A stretch of DNA of 64,000 bases from Bacillota bacterium (lineage in GTDB: Bacteria; Bacillota; Sulfobacillia; Sulfobacillales; Sulfobacillaceae), in assembly GCA_023511625.1 (NCBI GenBank), contig JAIMBD010000006.1:56525-120524 (forward strand), in the 5' to 3' direction. A program made the translations under genes and the position numbers. Positions 31,127 through 39,415 of the stretch are shown piece after piece; the first letter of the stretch is position 1; every line of letters starts with the position of its first letter. The notes beneath the pieces are model-generated. The model was given only the letters and a program-made list of their open reading frames with translations, was not told where the DNA came from and did not search any database.

Positions 31127-32130
31127 GGCCCACCTCCCGACTCCCCAGCCCACGGGCGCCGCCGGCGGGGGTCAAGCGCCCACTCCGCCACGTCGGCGGC
31201 CGCACTGCCCAACGCCGTGAGTGCAGCCGAGGCCAACACGCCTCCTAGGACCACCGGCAAGTCGTGGGCGTTGGCCGCCTGCCACAGCAGTCGCCCCATC
31301 CCGGGCCAATCGAACAGACTTTCCACCACCACGGCGCCGCTCAAGAGGGCAGGTAAGGCCTGACTTCCCACCAATGCCAGCACCGGAGGCCACGCCACCG
31401 GCAGGGCATAGCGCCAGAGTGCCTCGCTCGGTCCCGCCCCCAGGGCCCGGGCCGCCAAGACGTGCGGAGCCGACCACGCCTCGTCCAACCGCACGTACCA
31501 CAAGCGCACCCACGCTGGAGCCTGCGTGAAGACCAGCGTCGCTACGGGAGGCAGGAGTCGAGCGGCCCACGACCCCACTCCCGCCGCCGCGGGCGGACCC
31601 GTCACGGGTACCCACGGCAACCAGCGCGCCGCCACCCATAGGAGAAGACTCCCCACCCAAAAGTCCGGCAGCGCCAACCCGATCTGGCTCAGCGTACCGA
31701 CGGCGGCACTCGACGGGGTCTTGGGGCGCAACACCGCCCACGCCGCGAGACCCAGTCCCAGGGCCAAGGTGCCGAGCATGGCCACGCCCATCAAGAGGAG
31801 GGTGTAGGGCAGCGCCTGGGCCACCACCTGGACCACCGGCTGGCCGGTGACCCACGATCGGCCGAGGTGGCCGCTGGCCACAGCTGCCCACCAGCGGAGA
31901 TACTGTTGCCACCACGGGCCGACCAACCCCAGGCGTTGGTCCCACGCCGCGAAGGCGCTCGGGCTCCAGCGCAGGCTTAAGATCGCCGGCTCGGTGCCCC
32001 CTGGCACGGCGTGCACCAGGAGAAACGTGGCCGTGACGACGGCCCACCACACGGCTGCCGCGTGGCCCAACCGACGCCCGAGCGCCCCCCATCGCCGGGC
32101 GGCCGTCAGGGATGGGTCGCCAGCGCCCAT
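31123..32130 (-). CDS. ABC transporter permease, DppB/OppB type
   Basis: A 335-residue permease with about six helices: TATFLLVHAVPGG in the first, RSWVTGQPVVQVVAQALPYTLLLM, LALPDFWVGSLLLW, and the EAA loop RALGAGPSEALWRYALP. It belongs to the peptide/nickel/oligosaccharide class. The ATG at 32130 overlaps the end of the binding-protein gene by 25 bp and lacks a clear ribosome binding site, so coupling to the upstream gene or a slightly different start is likely. The binding protein and DppC-like permease flank it. Confidence 0.86.
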   Translation of the reverse strand: MGAGDPSLTAARRWGALGRRLGHAAAVWWAVVTATFLLVHAVPGGTEPAILSLRWSPSAFAAWDQRLGLVGPWWQQYLRWWAAVASGHLGRSWVTGQPVVQVVAQALPYTLLLMGVAMLGTLALGLGLAAWAVLRPKTPSSAAVGTLSQIGLALPDFWVGSLLLWVAARWLPWVPVTGPPAAAGVGSWAARLLPPVATLVFTQAPAWVRLWYVRLDEAWSAPHVLAARALGAGPSEALWRYALPVAWPPVLALVGSQALPALLSGAVVVESLFDWPGMGRLLWQAANAHDLPVVLGGVLASAALTALGSAAADVAEWALDPRRRRPWAGESGGGP

Positions 32131-33740
32131 CGCTGAGGTTGGTAAAAAGGCATGGCCGGGTCGAAGACATAGCCCCGCACTCGGCGCGCCACCGCATAGT
32201 ACCCGTCGGGAAAATAGAGGAAGACGCCCGGAGGATCCTGGACCATCGCCTCCTGCATAGCCCAAAACACAGTCCGCCGGTAGGCAGAGGAGTCCGACGC
32301 CTCCTCCTCGGCCAGCAGCCGGTCGACGGTAGGGGAGTCGTAGCCGCCGAAATTCTCGCCCGCCGGCGGCACCTGATTGGAGGCAAACAGCGCCGCCTGG
32401 TCCGGGTCCGCCGTCAGCCCCCAACCGACGAGGGCCACTTGAAACTGGCCCGATTCCAAAGCGTGAACAAAGGCCGGAGGCGGCAGCACCTCGACCGTTA
32501 CCTGCACCCCGATGGCCCCCCATTCGGCCTGCACGGCCGCGGCGATGTCGCGCAGGGTGGCCTCGTTGCCCTCGACGGTCAAGGATAAGGCCAGGGGCTG
32601 CCCGTTTGGGCCCACGGCTTTTCCGGCCGCATTCCAGTGATACCCGGCTCGGCTGAGGTCTTGGCGCGCTGCGCTGGGAGAATACGGCCAAGCGCCGGCG
32701 ATATGCGGGTCGTAGGCCCAGGAAATGGGAGGCACCGGTCCGTTGGCCACCACGGCATCGCCGTCGAGGATACCGGCGACGATCTGCGAGCGATCGGTCG
32801 CCTGAATCAGGGCCCAGCGCAGGGGCCGGCTGCGGAGGGCAGGCACCGTGCGGAAGTTGAAGGCCAGGTAGCGATAGGATAGGCGCAACCCGCGGGCCAA
32901 GCGGTAGGCCCGGGTGACTGCCGGATCGCGCAGCAGCGCGCGTTCTGCCCCCTGCGGTACCTCGGGCACCAGGTCGTACGCCTGGCGCAGGATCCCGGCT
33001 GTCACGGTGGTGCTGGCGGCCACGAAGGTCACCGTCAGGCGCGCCACGCGCGGCGCCCCGAGAAAATAGCGGGGATTGGCCCGAAAGGTGATGGACTGGT
33101 TCGGTTGATAGGCGATAGGCTCAAACGGCCCCGTGCCCACCATGTCGCGGGGGTTGTTGAGGTACGGGCTCTTGGCCACCTGATTGACGGGAAGCCGACC
33201 CAAGAGGAACTGGGGCAGGATCCAGTTGCCGGTGTTCTGAGCGGCAAAGTTGGCCAAGAACGCTCCGTCGGGGTGGATCAAGGTAAAGCGCACCTCGTGC
33301 GGCCCCAAGGCTTGAACAGATGCGATGGTCTCGCGGTCGTTGAGCCACCACGGGTACCCGCTGGCCGGATTGGACTCCAACCGGTACGTGAAGACCACGT
33401 CTTGGGCCGTCACCGGCCGGCCGTCCCACCAGCGGGCTTTGGGGTTGAGCCAAAAGGTCCACACCTTGCCCTCTTGGCTCCCTTGCCAGCGCTCGGCCAG
33501 GTCTGGAGCGAAGGTCAGGTTGGGCCGCACCGTCACCAGGCTGTCGAACATCAAGTCGGCCACAGCCGCCCCGTAGGCGGTCTGGGTGACCAGCGGGTTG
33601 ATGGTGTCCGGCGCGTACAGCACCGTGCGAAAGGTGCCCCCCGTCGAAGGGGCTGCCGTCGCCCCGCATCCCGTCACGCCCAACGCGGCCAACGTTGCCA
33701 CCGCCGCGCGCCACCATCGGTGCCATCCCCGCCGTCTCAC
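32106..33740 (-). CDS. ABC transporter solute-binding lipoprotein, family 5
   Basis: A 544-residue extracellular binding protein with a basic N-terminus, hydrophobic core and lipobox VTGC with the lipidated Cys at residue 25. Family-5 blocks are DTINPLVTQTAYG, LAERWQGSQEGKVWTFWLNPKARWWDG (in parts), TAQDVVFTYRLESNP, MVGTGPFEPIAYQPNQSITF and YLAFNFRTVP, with WGLTADPDQAALFASNQVP near the C-terminus. The family binds peptides, nickel or sugars; ligand unknown. The GTG at 33740 has AGGGGG 7 nt upstream. It is the first gene of a three-gene set inserted between pth and mfd, without its own ATPases. Confidence 0.9.
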   Translation of the reverse strand: MRRRGWHRWWRAAVATLAALGVTGCGATAAPSTGGTFRTVLYAPDTINPLVTQTAYGAAVADLMFDSLVTVRPNLTFAPDLAERWQGSQEGKVWTFWLNPKARWWDGRPVTAQDVVFTYRLESNPASGYPWWLNDRETIASVQALGPHEVRFTLIHPDGAFLANFAAQNTGNWILPQFLLGRLPVNQVAKSPYLNNPRDMVGTGPFEPIAYQPNQSITFRANPRYFLGAPRVARLTVTFVAASTTVTAGILRQAYDLVPEVPQGAERALLRDPAVTRAYRLARGLRLSYRYLAFNFRTVPALRSRPLRWALIQATDRSQIVAGILDGDAVVANGPVPPISWAYDPHIAGAWPYSPSAARQDLSRAGYHWNAAGKAVGPNGQPLALSLTVEGNEATLRDIAAAVQAEWGAIGVQVTVEVLPPPAFVHALESGQFQVALVGWGLTADPDQAALFASNQVPPAGENFGGYDSPTVDRLLAEEEASDSSAYRRTVFWAMQEAMVQDPPGVFLYFPDGYYAVARRVRGYVFDPAMPFYQPQRWALATHP

Positions 33741-33824
33741 CGCACTGCCCCCTAGCCGCGATATCGGCTCACTAATTCGACGCGGGGCGCGGTTTCCCTA
33801 CCGACACCAAGCGACAAATTTCCC

Positions 33825-34442
33825 TCAACCCCAGCTCTGGGCCCGGTTAAACCGATTCATGGCCACCTCGAGGCCTTCCTGCACGACGCATGTCACGGCG
33901 GCACAAGCCGCCTCTAAGACCGTCGGCAATCGGCTGGCCTCCTCTTTCCCAAACGGGCCCAACACCCACGCCACGGCCCCGAGCGCCGCCGGTGGGCGAC
34001 CGATGCCGATGCGCAGGCGGGGCACGGCCTCGGTGCCCAGTTCCGCCAAGACCGAGGCCAGGCCGTTGTGTCCGCCTGCCGACCCGGCTGGCCTCAAGCG
34101 CAGTCGGCCGAACGGCAGGTCGAGATCGTCTGCCACCACCAGGACCTCTGCCGGATTCAGCCGATACCAGCGCACCCAAGCCGCCACCGCCGTCCCCGAG
34201 CGATTCATGAAGGTGGTCGGCTTCATCAGCGTCACGCCAGATTGCCACGGGGCCACCAGCGCCTCGAACCGCGAGGGTGAAAACGTGGTCCCTGCCGCCT
34301 GGGCCAGCCGGTCCACGGTCAAGAATCCGAGGTTGTGCCGGGTGTGGGCGTACCGAGGGCCCGGGTTGCCGAGCCCGACCACCAGCCGCACCGGCGGCGT
34401 CGCCGGCGCGCCACCCCCTGAGCGCGCTGCCCTGCCCGTCAT
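33825..34442 (-). CDS. pth: Peptidyl-tRNA hydrolase
   Basis: A 205-residue enzyme releasing tRNA from peptidyl-tRNA dropped by ribosomes. Motifs: LVVGLGNPGPRYAHTRHNLGF (His in RHN), TLMKPTTFMNRSG, LVVADDLDLPFGRLRLRPAGSAGGHNGLAS (in parts), and RIGIGRP. The ATG at 34442 overlaps the prs stop (ATGA); the first 13 residues are a non-conserved extension, and a GTG just before RLVVGLGNPG is an alternative. The prs-pth order is that of Bacillus, except that ctc is absent. Confidence 0.95.
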   Translation of the reverse strand: MTGRAARSGGGAPATPPVRLVVGLGNPGPRYAHTRHNLGFLTVDRLAQAAGTTFSPSRFEALVAPWQSGVTLMKPTTFMNRSGTAVAAWVRWYRLNPAEVLVVADDLDLPFGRLRLRPAGSAGGHNGLASVLAELGTEAVPRLRIGIGRPPAALGAVAWVLGPFGKEEASRLPTVLEAACAAVTCVVQEGLEVAMNRFNRAQSWG

Positions 34443-35383
34443 TCGAAGAGCGTCGACACCGAGAGGTCCTCGTGCACCCGCATGATGGCCTCGGCCATCA
34501 AGTTGGCCACCGAGATGACGCGCGTGCGCGCCGGCAGCTCCGTCAGCCAAATGGTGTCGGTAACCAAGATCTCCGACAGCGCCGAGTTAGAGAGCACCTC
34601 CAAGGCGTTGCCCGAAAACACCGGGTGGGTGCAGCAGGCCATCACCGACCGCGCCCCCCGGTCCATGATGGCCTGGGCGGCCGAGGCGATGGTCCCTCCG
34701 GTGTCAATCATGTCGTCGATGATGACCACGTTCTTGTCCTTGACACTGCCGATGACGTTGACCACCTCGGAGACGTTGGGTTCCGGCCGCCGCTTGTCGA
34801 TAAAGCCCAGGGGGGCGCCCAAGAACTTGGCCATCTGGCGGGCGCGCAACACCCCGCCGGCATCTGGCGAGAAGACCATCAGGTTGTCCAGCTGCTTTTG
34901 GTAGACGGCCTCAGAGAGGATGCGCACCGCCTGCAGGTTGTCCACCGGAATGTCGAAAAAGCCCTGGATCTGGGGCGCGTGCAGGTCCATGGTGAGCACC
35001 CGGCGGGCGCCGGCCACCGTGATGAGGTTGGCCACAAGCTTGGCCGAGATCGGCTCCCGCCCCCGCTCCTTGCGGTCTTGGCGGGCGTAGCCGTAGAACG
35101 GCACCACCGCCGTCACGCGGCGGGCCGAAGCCCGCCGAGCGGCGTCGATGAGGAGAAGCAGCTCCATCAGGTTCTCGTTTACCGGCGTCGAAGTCGGCTG
35201 GATGATGAAGACGTCCGTCCCCCGCACGTTTTCCAACAAGCGCACGCGAATTTCTCCGTTGGAAAATCGGCCCACATCCGCCTCGCCTAACGACATGCCC
35301 AAGTACTCCACAATTTTCTTGGCCAGGGGAGGGTTGGCCGATCCGGTAAAGATCTTCAGATCGCCTGGTCGGTCATATGCCAT
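34439..35383 (-). CDS. prs: Ribose-phosphate pyrophosphokinase
   Basis: A 314-residue PRPP synthase. It contains FTGSANPPLAKKIVEYLG, GRFSNGEIRVRLLENVRGTDVFIIQ (in parts), PFYGYARQDRKERGREPISAKL (ATP and flexible loop), TMDLHAPQIQGFFDIPVDNL, and the PRPP loop VIIDDMIDTGGT. It makes PRPP for nucleotides, His and Trp. The gene lies 29 bp after glmU and overlaps pth, as in the conserved glmU-prs-(ctc)-pth operon. Confidence 0.97.
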   Translation of the reverse strand: MAYDRPGDLKIFTGSANPPLAKKIVEYLGMSLGEADVGRFSNGEIRVRLLENVRGTDVFIIQPTSTPVNENLMELLLLIDAARRASARRVTAVVPFYGYARQDRKERGREPISAKLVANLITVAGARRVLTMDLHAPQIQGFFDIPVDNLQAVRILSEAVYQKQLDNLMVFSPDAGGVLRARQMAKFLGAPLGFIDKRRPEPNVSEVVNVIGSVKDKNVVIIDDMIDTGGTIASAAQAIMDRGARSVMACCTHPVFSGNALEVLSNSALSEILVTDTIWLTELPARTRVISVANLMAEAIMRVHEDLSVSTLFE

Positions 35384-35412
35384 GCCTGGAACTGTTCTCC
35401 TTCCTCGCTAGT

Positions 35413-36801
35413 TCAACGGCCGACGCTGGAACCGTCCGGACGGCTTCGGCGCGCCTTGGCCCACCCCGGCTTGTTCTCCTGGCGCGGGCGGGCGATGGCG
35501 AGGGCATCCGCCGGCACGTTCTGAGTGACCGTCGAGCCCGCGGCGACGTAAGCTCCGGGACCGATTTCCACCGGGGCCACCAAGTTGGCGTTGCACCCGA
35601 TGAACGCCTCGTTACCGATGAAGGTGGGGTGTTTGGTGCGGCCGTCGTAATTGACCACCACCGTGCCGGCCCCGATGTTGACGCGGCTGCCGATGGTGGC
35701 GTCCCCAAGGTAACTGTGGTGACCGGCTTTGGTCCCCACCCCCACCCGGGTGTTCTTCAACTCCACAAAATTGCCGATGTACACATCGCGGTCGAGGTAG
35801 GTTCCGGCACGCAGATGGCTGAAAGGGCCGACGTGCACGTTGGCCGCCAACACACTCTGCTCGACGACCGACTGGGTCACCGTGACACCGTCGCCGAGCC
35901 GACTGGACACGATGGTAGCCATCGGCCCGATGTGACACTCGCGGCCGATTTTAGTGCGACCCCTAAGGAAGGTCATCGGATAGATCACCGTGTCGGCCCC
36001 TACCTCCACCTCGGCGTCGACGTAGGTGGAGTCTGGGTCGACGATGGTCACGCCGGCTTCAAACAGCCGGTCGAGCGTCAATCGGCGCAGAATGGATTCG
36101 GCTTCCGCCAGTTCGCGGCGGGTGTTGATCCCCATCACCCGCTTGGGGTCCGGGGCCACCAAGGCGTCCACCGTCGCCCCGCCCGCAATCAGGAGCTGGA
36201 CGGCCTCGGTGAGGTAGCGCTCCTCTCCGTGCCACGGCAGCCGGTCTAGCACCTCTGCCAAGCCGTCGACGCGCCAAATGCCGATGCCGGTGTTGACCTC
36301 GCGAATGGCGCGCACCGTCTCGGCTGCCTCGCGTTCTTCGATGATGGCGGCAATGGTCCCGTCCCGGTTGCGAACCACCCGCCCGTAGCCGGTAGGATCC
36401 GGCATCACCGTCGTCACCAACGTCGCCGCGGCCTCGCTCTTTAGGTGCTGCTCCACTAGGTCGCGCAAAAGCTCTGGCGGCAAGAGGGGGCAGTCGGCCA
36501 CCAACACCAACACGTGCTCGGTCTCGGCCGCAAGGTGGCGGAGCGCGATCGCCACCGCGTCGCCGGTACCGTGCAGTTCCGGCTGGGTCACAAAATGCCC
36601 CGCCCCTTCCAGGGCCTCCTCGATGCGGTCCCCTTGGTACCCCACCACGATCCAGGGTTTCCCCAGTCCGGCGGCGTTGACCGTGCGCACCACGTGCTGG
36701 ACCAGGGGAATCCCCCCGAGTTCGTGGAGCGCCTTGGCAAGGCCCGACCGCATGCGGCTGCCTCGCCCCGCCGCCAAAATGACGGCCTCAACGTTGGTCA
36801 T
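35413..36801 (-). CDS. glmU: Bifunctional GlcNAc-1-P uridyltransferase / glucosamine-1-P acetyltransferase
   Basis: 462 residues. The N-terminal pyrophosphorylase domain starts EAVILAAGRGSRMRSGLAKALHELGG; it has VLVADCPLLPPELL and GYGRVVRNRDG, and VNTGIGIWR. The C-terminal left-handed beta-helix has hexapeptide repeats (IYPMTFLRGRTKIGRECHIGP, NIGAGTVVVNYDG, HHSYLGDATIGSRV). It makes UDP-GlcNAc for peptidoglycan. The ATG at 36801 follows GGGGGGAAGG; the open frame upstream lacks a site. Operon glmU-prs-pth. Confidence 0.97.
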   Translation of the reverse strand: MTNVEAVILAAGRGSRMRSGLAKALHELGGIPLVQHVVRTVNAAGLGKPWIVVGYQGDRIEEALEGAGHFVTQPELHGTGDAVAIALRHLAAETEHVLVLVADCPLLPPELLRDLVEQHLKSEAAATLVTTVMPDPTGYGRVVRNRDGTIAAIIEEREAAETVRAIREVNTGIGIWRVDGLAEVLDRLPWHGEERYLTEAVQLLIAGGATVDALVAPDPKRVMGINTRRELAEAESILRRLTLDRLFEAGVTIVDPDSTYVDAEVEVGADTVIYPMTFLRGRTKIGRECHIGPMATIVSSRLGDGVTVTQSVVEQSVLAANVHVGPFSHLRAGTYLDRDVYIGNFVELKNTRVGVGTKAGHHSYLGDATIGSRVNIGAGTVVVNYDGRTKHPTFIGNEAFIGCNANLVAPVEIGPGAYVAAGSTVTQNVPADALAIARPRQENKPGWAKARRSRPDGSSVGR

Positions 36802-36954
36802 CGCCTTCCCCCCAGCATGCGCAGTCCTTCCCTCGCGGCCCCTCGCGCGACCCCGCCGCAGGCGCCCTCCGGCGCCCACGGTTAGGATACCAAAGTTGCC
36901 GCAGGCGTTGCCACGGCTCCGCCGGGCCCACCGGTGGGCAAAATCGCCCAAACC

Positions 36955-36977
36955 AAAAAGGAGGGCGTGCCCCTCCT
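36955..36977 (-). terminator. Terminator after spoVG
   Basis: A 7-bp stem, AGGAGGG/CCCTCCT (36959-36965, 36971-36977), followed on the minus strand by TTTTTGG (A5 at 36955-36959). Confidence 0.7.
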
Positions 36978-37040
36978 CTTGGCTCGCGGTGCCTTGCGGG
37001 TCGGCACCGTCCCCGTACCGGTCGGGACCCCCAAGATGGG

Positions 37041-37307
37041 TTATCCGCCCCGTTCCACGCTGTTGTGGAACACCGCCAGCACCGCGCGCTGAATCCGCTC
37101 GCGGGCTTCGGGCGTGATGGGATGCGCCACGTCGCGGAACTCGCCATCTGGGGTGCGTCGGCTGGGCATGGCAACAAACAACCCCTTCAACCCCTCCACG
37201 ACCTTGACGTCATGAATGACGAACTCGCCGTCCAGCGTTACCGATGCCACGGCCTTCATCTTGCCCTCGGTGGTCATGCGCCGTAATCGCACGTCGGTGA
37301 TTTCCAC
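37041..37307 (-). CDS. spoVG: Septation/sporulation regulator SpoVG
   Basis: An 88-residue Spo[41 protein letters not shown] (in order), then [31 protein letters not shown]. It is an RNA/DNA-binding regulator acting on septation and sporulation. The GTG at 37307 with AAAGGAGG 8 nt upstream marks the true start; the longer frame adds unrelated residues. It precedes glmU, as in Bacillus, and has its own sigma-H type promoter and a Spo0A box. Confidence 0.97.
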   Translation of the reverse strand: MEITDVRLRRMTTEGKMKAVASVTLDGEFVIHDVKVVEGLKGLFVAMPSRRTPDGEFRDVAHPITPEARERIQRAVLAVFHNSVERGG

Positions 37308-37355
37308 GCTGCAATCCTCCTTTTGTTCGCGGTCCCGACCGTTCCGGTGGGATCT

Positions 37356-37381
37356 ATTCGCCATCCACCCCCTTTACTCCT
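37356..37381 (-). promoter_or_regulatory. Sigma-H type promoter of spoVG
   Basis: AGGAGTA (37375-37381), 12 bp, then GGC-GAAT-AG (GAAT complement at 37356-37359). This fits the sigma-H consensus AGGAwww-N12-RnnGAATww. spoVG is the classic sigma-H gene in B. subtilis. Confidence 0.65.
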
Positions 37382-37386
37382 CTCAA

Positions 37387-37394
37387 TTGTCGAA
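37387..37394 (+). promoter_or_regulatory. Perfect Spo0A box upstream of spoVG
   Basis: TTGTCGAA (core TGTCGAA), 5 bp upstream of the sigma-H -35 element, in an AT-rich patch. It suggests direct Spo0A input to spoVG. Confidence 0.55.
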
Positions 37395-37435
37395 ATTTTT
37401 GGCCTCGAAAATGCGGGGGCCTCCGCTGGTAGCAG

Positions 37436-38650
37436 CTACGCCCGCCGGCGGACGTCGTAACCGGCCTCCTCGAGCTTCGCCACCAGTCCCTCGGCGTGAT
37501 CGCGGTCCCGGGTCTCCAACACCAGTTCGACTTCGGATTGGTTTGGCTCCAAGGCCGGACTCCACCGCTCGTGCTCCACCCGCAACACGTTGGCCTTGGC
37601 CTCGGCCACCAGGCGCAACAGGCGCGCCAACTGGCCCGGCCGGTCCCCCAGGACGGTAGACAGGCGCACCTGCCGCCCCTCTTCGACCAACCCGTGTTCG
37701 ATGATGCGAGCGAGGAGTGTCACGTCGATGTTCCCACCGCTGACCACCACCGCCGTGGGCCGTTCCTCTACCGGTAGCTTGCCGGCCAAAAACGCGGCCA
37801 GCCCCACTGCTCCGGCCCCTTCTACCACCAGTTTGGTGCGTTCCAGGAAAAACAAGATGGCTCGGGAGATGTCGTGGTCCTGCACCGTCACCAGGTCGTC
37901 GACGTAGCGCAGCACGATCTCCGTCGTCAGGCGCCCCGGCCGCCGCACCCCGATACCGTCGGCGATGGTGTGCACGCGGGGGATCTCCACCGGGTGGCCG
38001 GCCTGGCGCGAGGCGACCATGGCTGCGGCCCCCTCGGCCTGCACGCCGACCACGCGCAGGTGGGGATAGCGTTCTTTCAGGGCGATGGCGATGCCGGCGA
38101 TGAGCCCGCCCCCGCCCACCGGCACCACCACCCGACCCAAGTCGGGGCGTTGGTCCAACAATTCCAGGCCCACCGTGCCCTGTCCGGCGATCACCAGGGG
38201 GTCGTCGAAGGCGGGGATGAAGGCCGCGCCAGTGGCCTCGGCGTAGGCCAGCGCCGCCGCCTGGGCGTCGTCGAAGGTTTCGCCTTCAAGTCGGACCTCG
38301 GCCCCCCACCGCCGCGTGGCCTGGACCTTCGGTAACGAGGCCCCTTCGGGCATGAAGACCACCGAGTGCGTGCCCACCAGGTCCGCCGCCAAGGCCACGC
38401 CCTGCCCGTGATTGCCGGCCGAGGCCGCCACCACCCCCGCCTTGCGTTCCCCCTCGCTCAGGTGGCACAGGCGGTAGTAGGCGCCTCGGATCTTAAACGA
38501 CCCGGTGCGCTGCAGGTTCTCCAGTTTGAAAAAGATCCGCCCCCCCAAAAGGTCGTTGATCTCTTGGAACTCCTGCAGCGGCGTCTGGTAGACCACGCCG
38601 CGCAGGTGTTGCGCCGCCTGCCGCACCGCCTCCAGGTCGATCCCGGCCAT
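37436..38650 (-). CDS. ilvA: Threonine ammonia-lyase with C-terminal ACT domain
   Basis: A 404-residue PLP enzyme that deaminates threonine to 2-oxobutanoate. The Schiff-base Lys is in GSFKIRGA (K53). Other blocks are AASAGNHGQGVALAA, GQGTVGLELL, the phosphate-binding VPVGGGGLIAGIA, and VVSGGNID. A C-terminal ACT domain (about 330-404) is the short biodegradative-like/ClpT-type arrangement rather than the double domain of E. coli IlvA. AAGGAGG precedes the ATG. It ends the cphB-cphA-ispE-nucleotidyltransferase operon, which has no other isoleucine gene; a catabolic role in amino-acid turnover is conceivable. Confidence 0.93.
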   Translation of the reverse strand: MAGIDLEAVRQAAQHLRGVVYQTPLQEFQEINDLLGGRIFFKLENLQRTGSFKIRGAYYRLCHLSEGERKAGVVAASAGNHGQGVALAADLVGTHSVVFMPEGASLPKVQATRRWGAEVRLEGETFDDAQAAALAYAEATGAAFIPAFDDPLVIAGQGTVGLELLDQRPDLGRVVVPVGGGGLIAGIAIALKERYPHLRVVGVQAEGAAAMVASRQAGHPVEIPRVHTIADGIGVRRPGRLTTEIVLRYVDDLVTVQDHDISRAILFFLERTKLVVEGAGAVGLAAFLAGKLPVEERPTAVVVSGGNIDVTLLARIIEHGLVEEGRQVRLSTVLGDRPGQLARLLRLVAEAKANVLRVEHERWSPALEPNQSEVELVLETRDRDHAEGLVAKLEEAGYDVRRRA

Positions 38651-38665
38651 GGCTTGCCTCCTTGC

Positions 38666-39403
38666 TCACACGGCGCCTTTGACGGCTCGCTCAATCAGGC
38701 GGAAGTCCTCCACCTTGTCGACATCCACCCCGATCTCGGGGTAGTCGAACGGCAACACCTTGCCAGAGACCCCAAGCAACCGTCCCACCACCGTTTCCAG
38801 CTCCCCGAGACTCAAGCGGCCCGTGGCCAGGCGCCAAAAGACGCCCCAACCGAGGTCCGAAGCCAGCCGCCAAGGGGACTTGCGGTGCGAAAAGAAGGTG
38901 CGGGCCCGGTCGGCGACTGCCAACAGCGCCGTGGGCCGCACCCAGAACAGGTTGCCCCCCGTGAAGGTGCCCTCGCGAAACCGCACGTAGGTGCGGCGCG
39001 TCCCCGGAAATCGCGCCGCCGCCACCTCCCGCCGCACCACCGGATAGACCACGTCGACATGGGCCGGCGCGCGCCGAATGAACTCGTCGATCATCGGTCC
39101 GGTGATGAGCGGGATGTCCGCCGTTACCACAAGGCACGGCCTGGACGGCTCCGGCAGCGCCGCGAACCCCGCCGCGAGATTCTCCCAGAGTTCGGCCTCG
39201 GCTGCCACGTAATGCACCCCGCTGCGGGAGCCCACAGGGCCCACCACCACCACCGCGTCGACCTCCCGCGACGCCTCCAAGGCATCCAACACGTACTCCA
39301 ACATCGGTCGCCCCGCCAGCGGGATTTCCGCCTCCCACCGGCAGTCTGCCACCTGGCGCAGAGCCCCTTGGTTGGGCTGCCCTGCCAACACCAATGCCTG
39401 CAC
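38666..39403 (-). CDS. MobA-like NTP transferase family protein
   Basis: A 245-residue nucleotidyltransferase-fold protein. Evidence: ALVLAGQPNQGALRQVADC at the start (the G-rich loop is irregular compared with LAGGxSxRMG), IPLAGRPMLEYVLDALEAS, VVVVGPVG, CLVVTADIPLITGPMIDEF with the metal-binding Asp, and FTGGNLFWVRP. Many Firmicutes carry such a gene next to ispE or purR, function unknown; MobA (molybdopterin guanylyl transfer) or a sugar-1-P activity are options. The GTG start has AAGGAGGT 6 nt upstream. The gap to ispE is 12 bp. Confidence 0.8.
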   Translation of the reverse strand: MQALVLAGQPNQGALRQVADCRWEAEIPLAGRPMLEYVLDALEASREVDAVVVVGPVGSRSGVHYVAAEAELWENLAAGFAALPEPSRPCLVVTADIPLITGPMIDEFIRRAPAHVDVVYPVVRREVAAARFPGTRRTYVRFREGTFTGGNLFWVRPTALLAVADRARTFFSHRKSPWRLASDLGWGVFWRLATGRLSLGELETVVGRLLGVSGKVLPFDYPEIGVDVDKVEDFRLIERAVKGAV

Positions 39404-39415
39404 GGACTGACCTCC

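Noticed and set aside
29749..31248. 500-codon pl-strand frame opposite mfd and the permease
   Set aside because: Extreme Pro/Ala/Arg content and complete overlap with well supported genes on the other strand.
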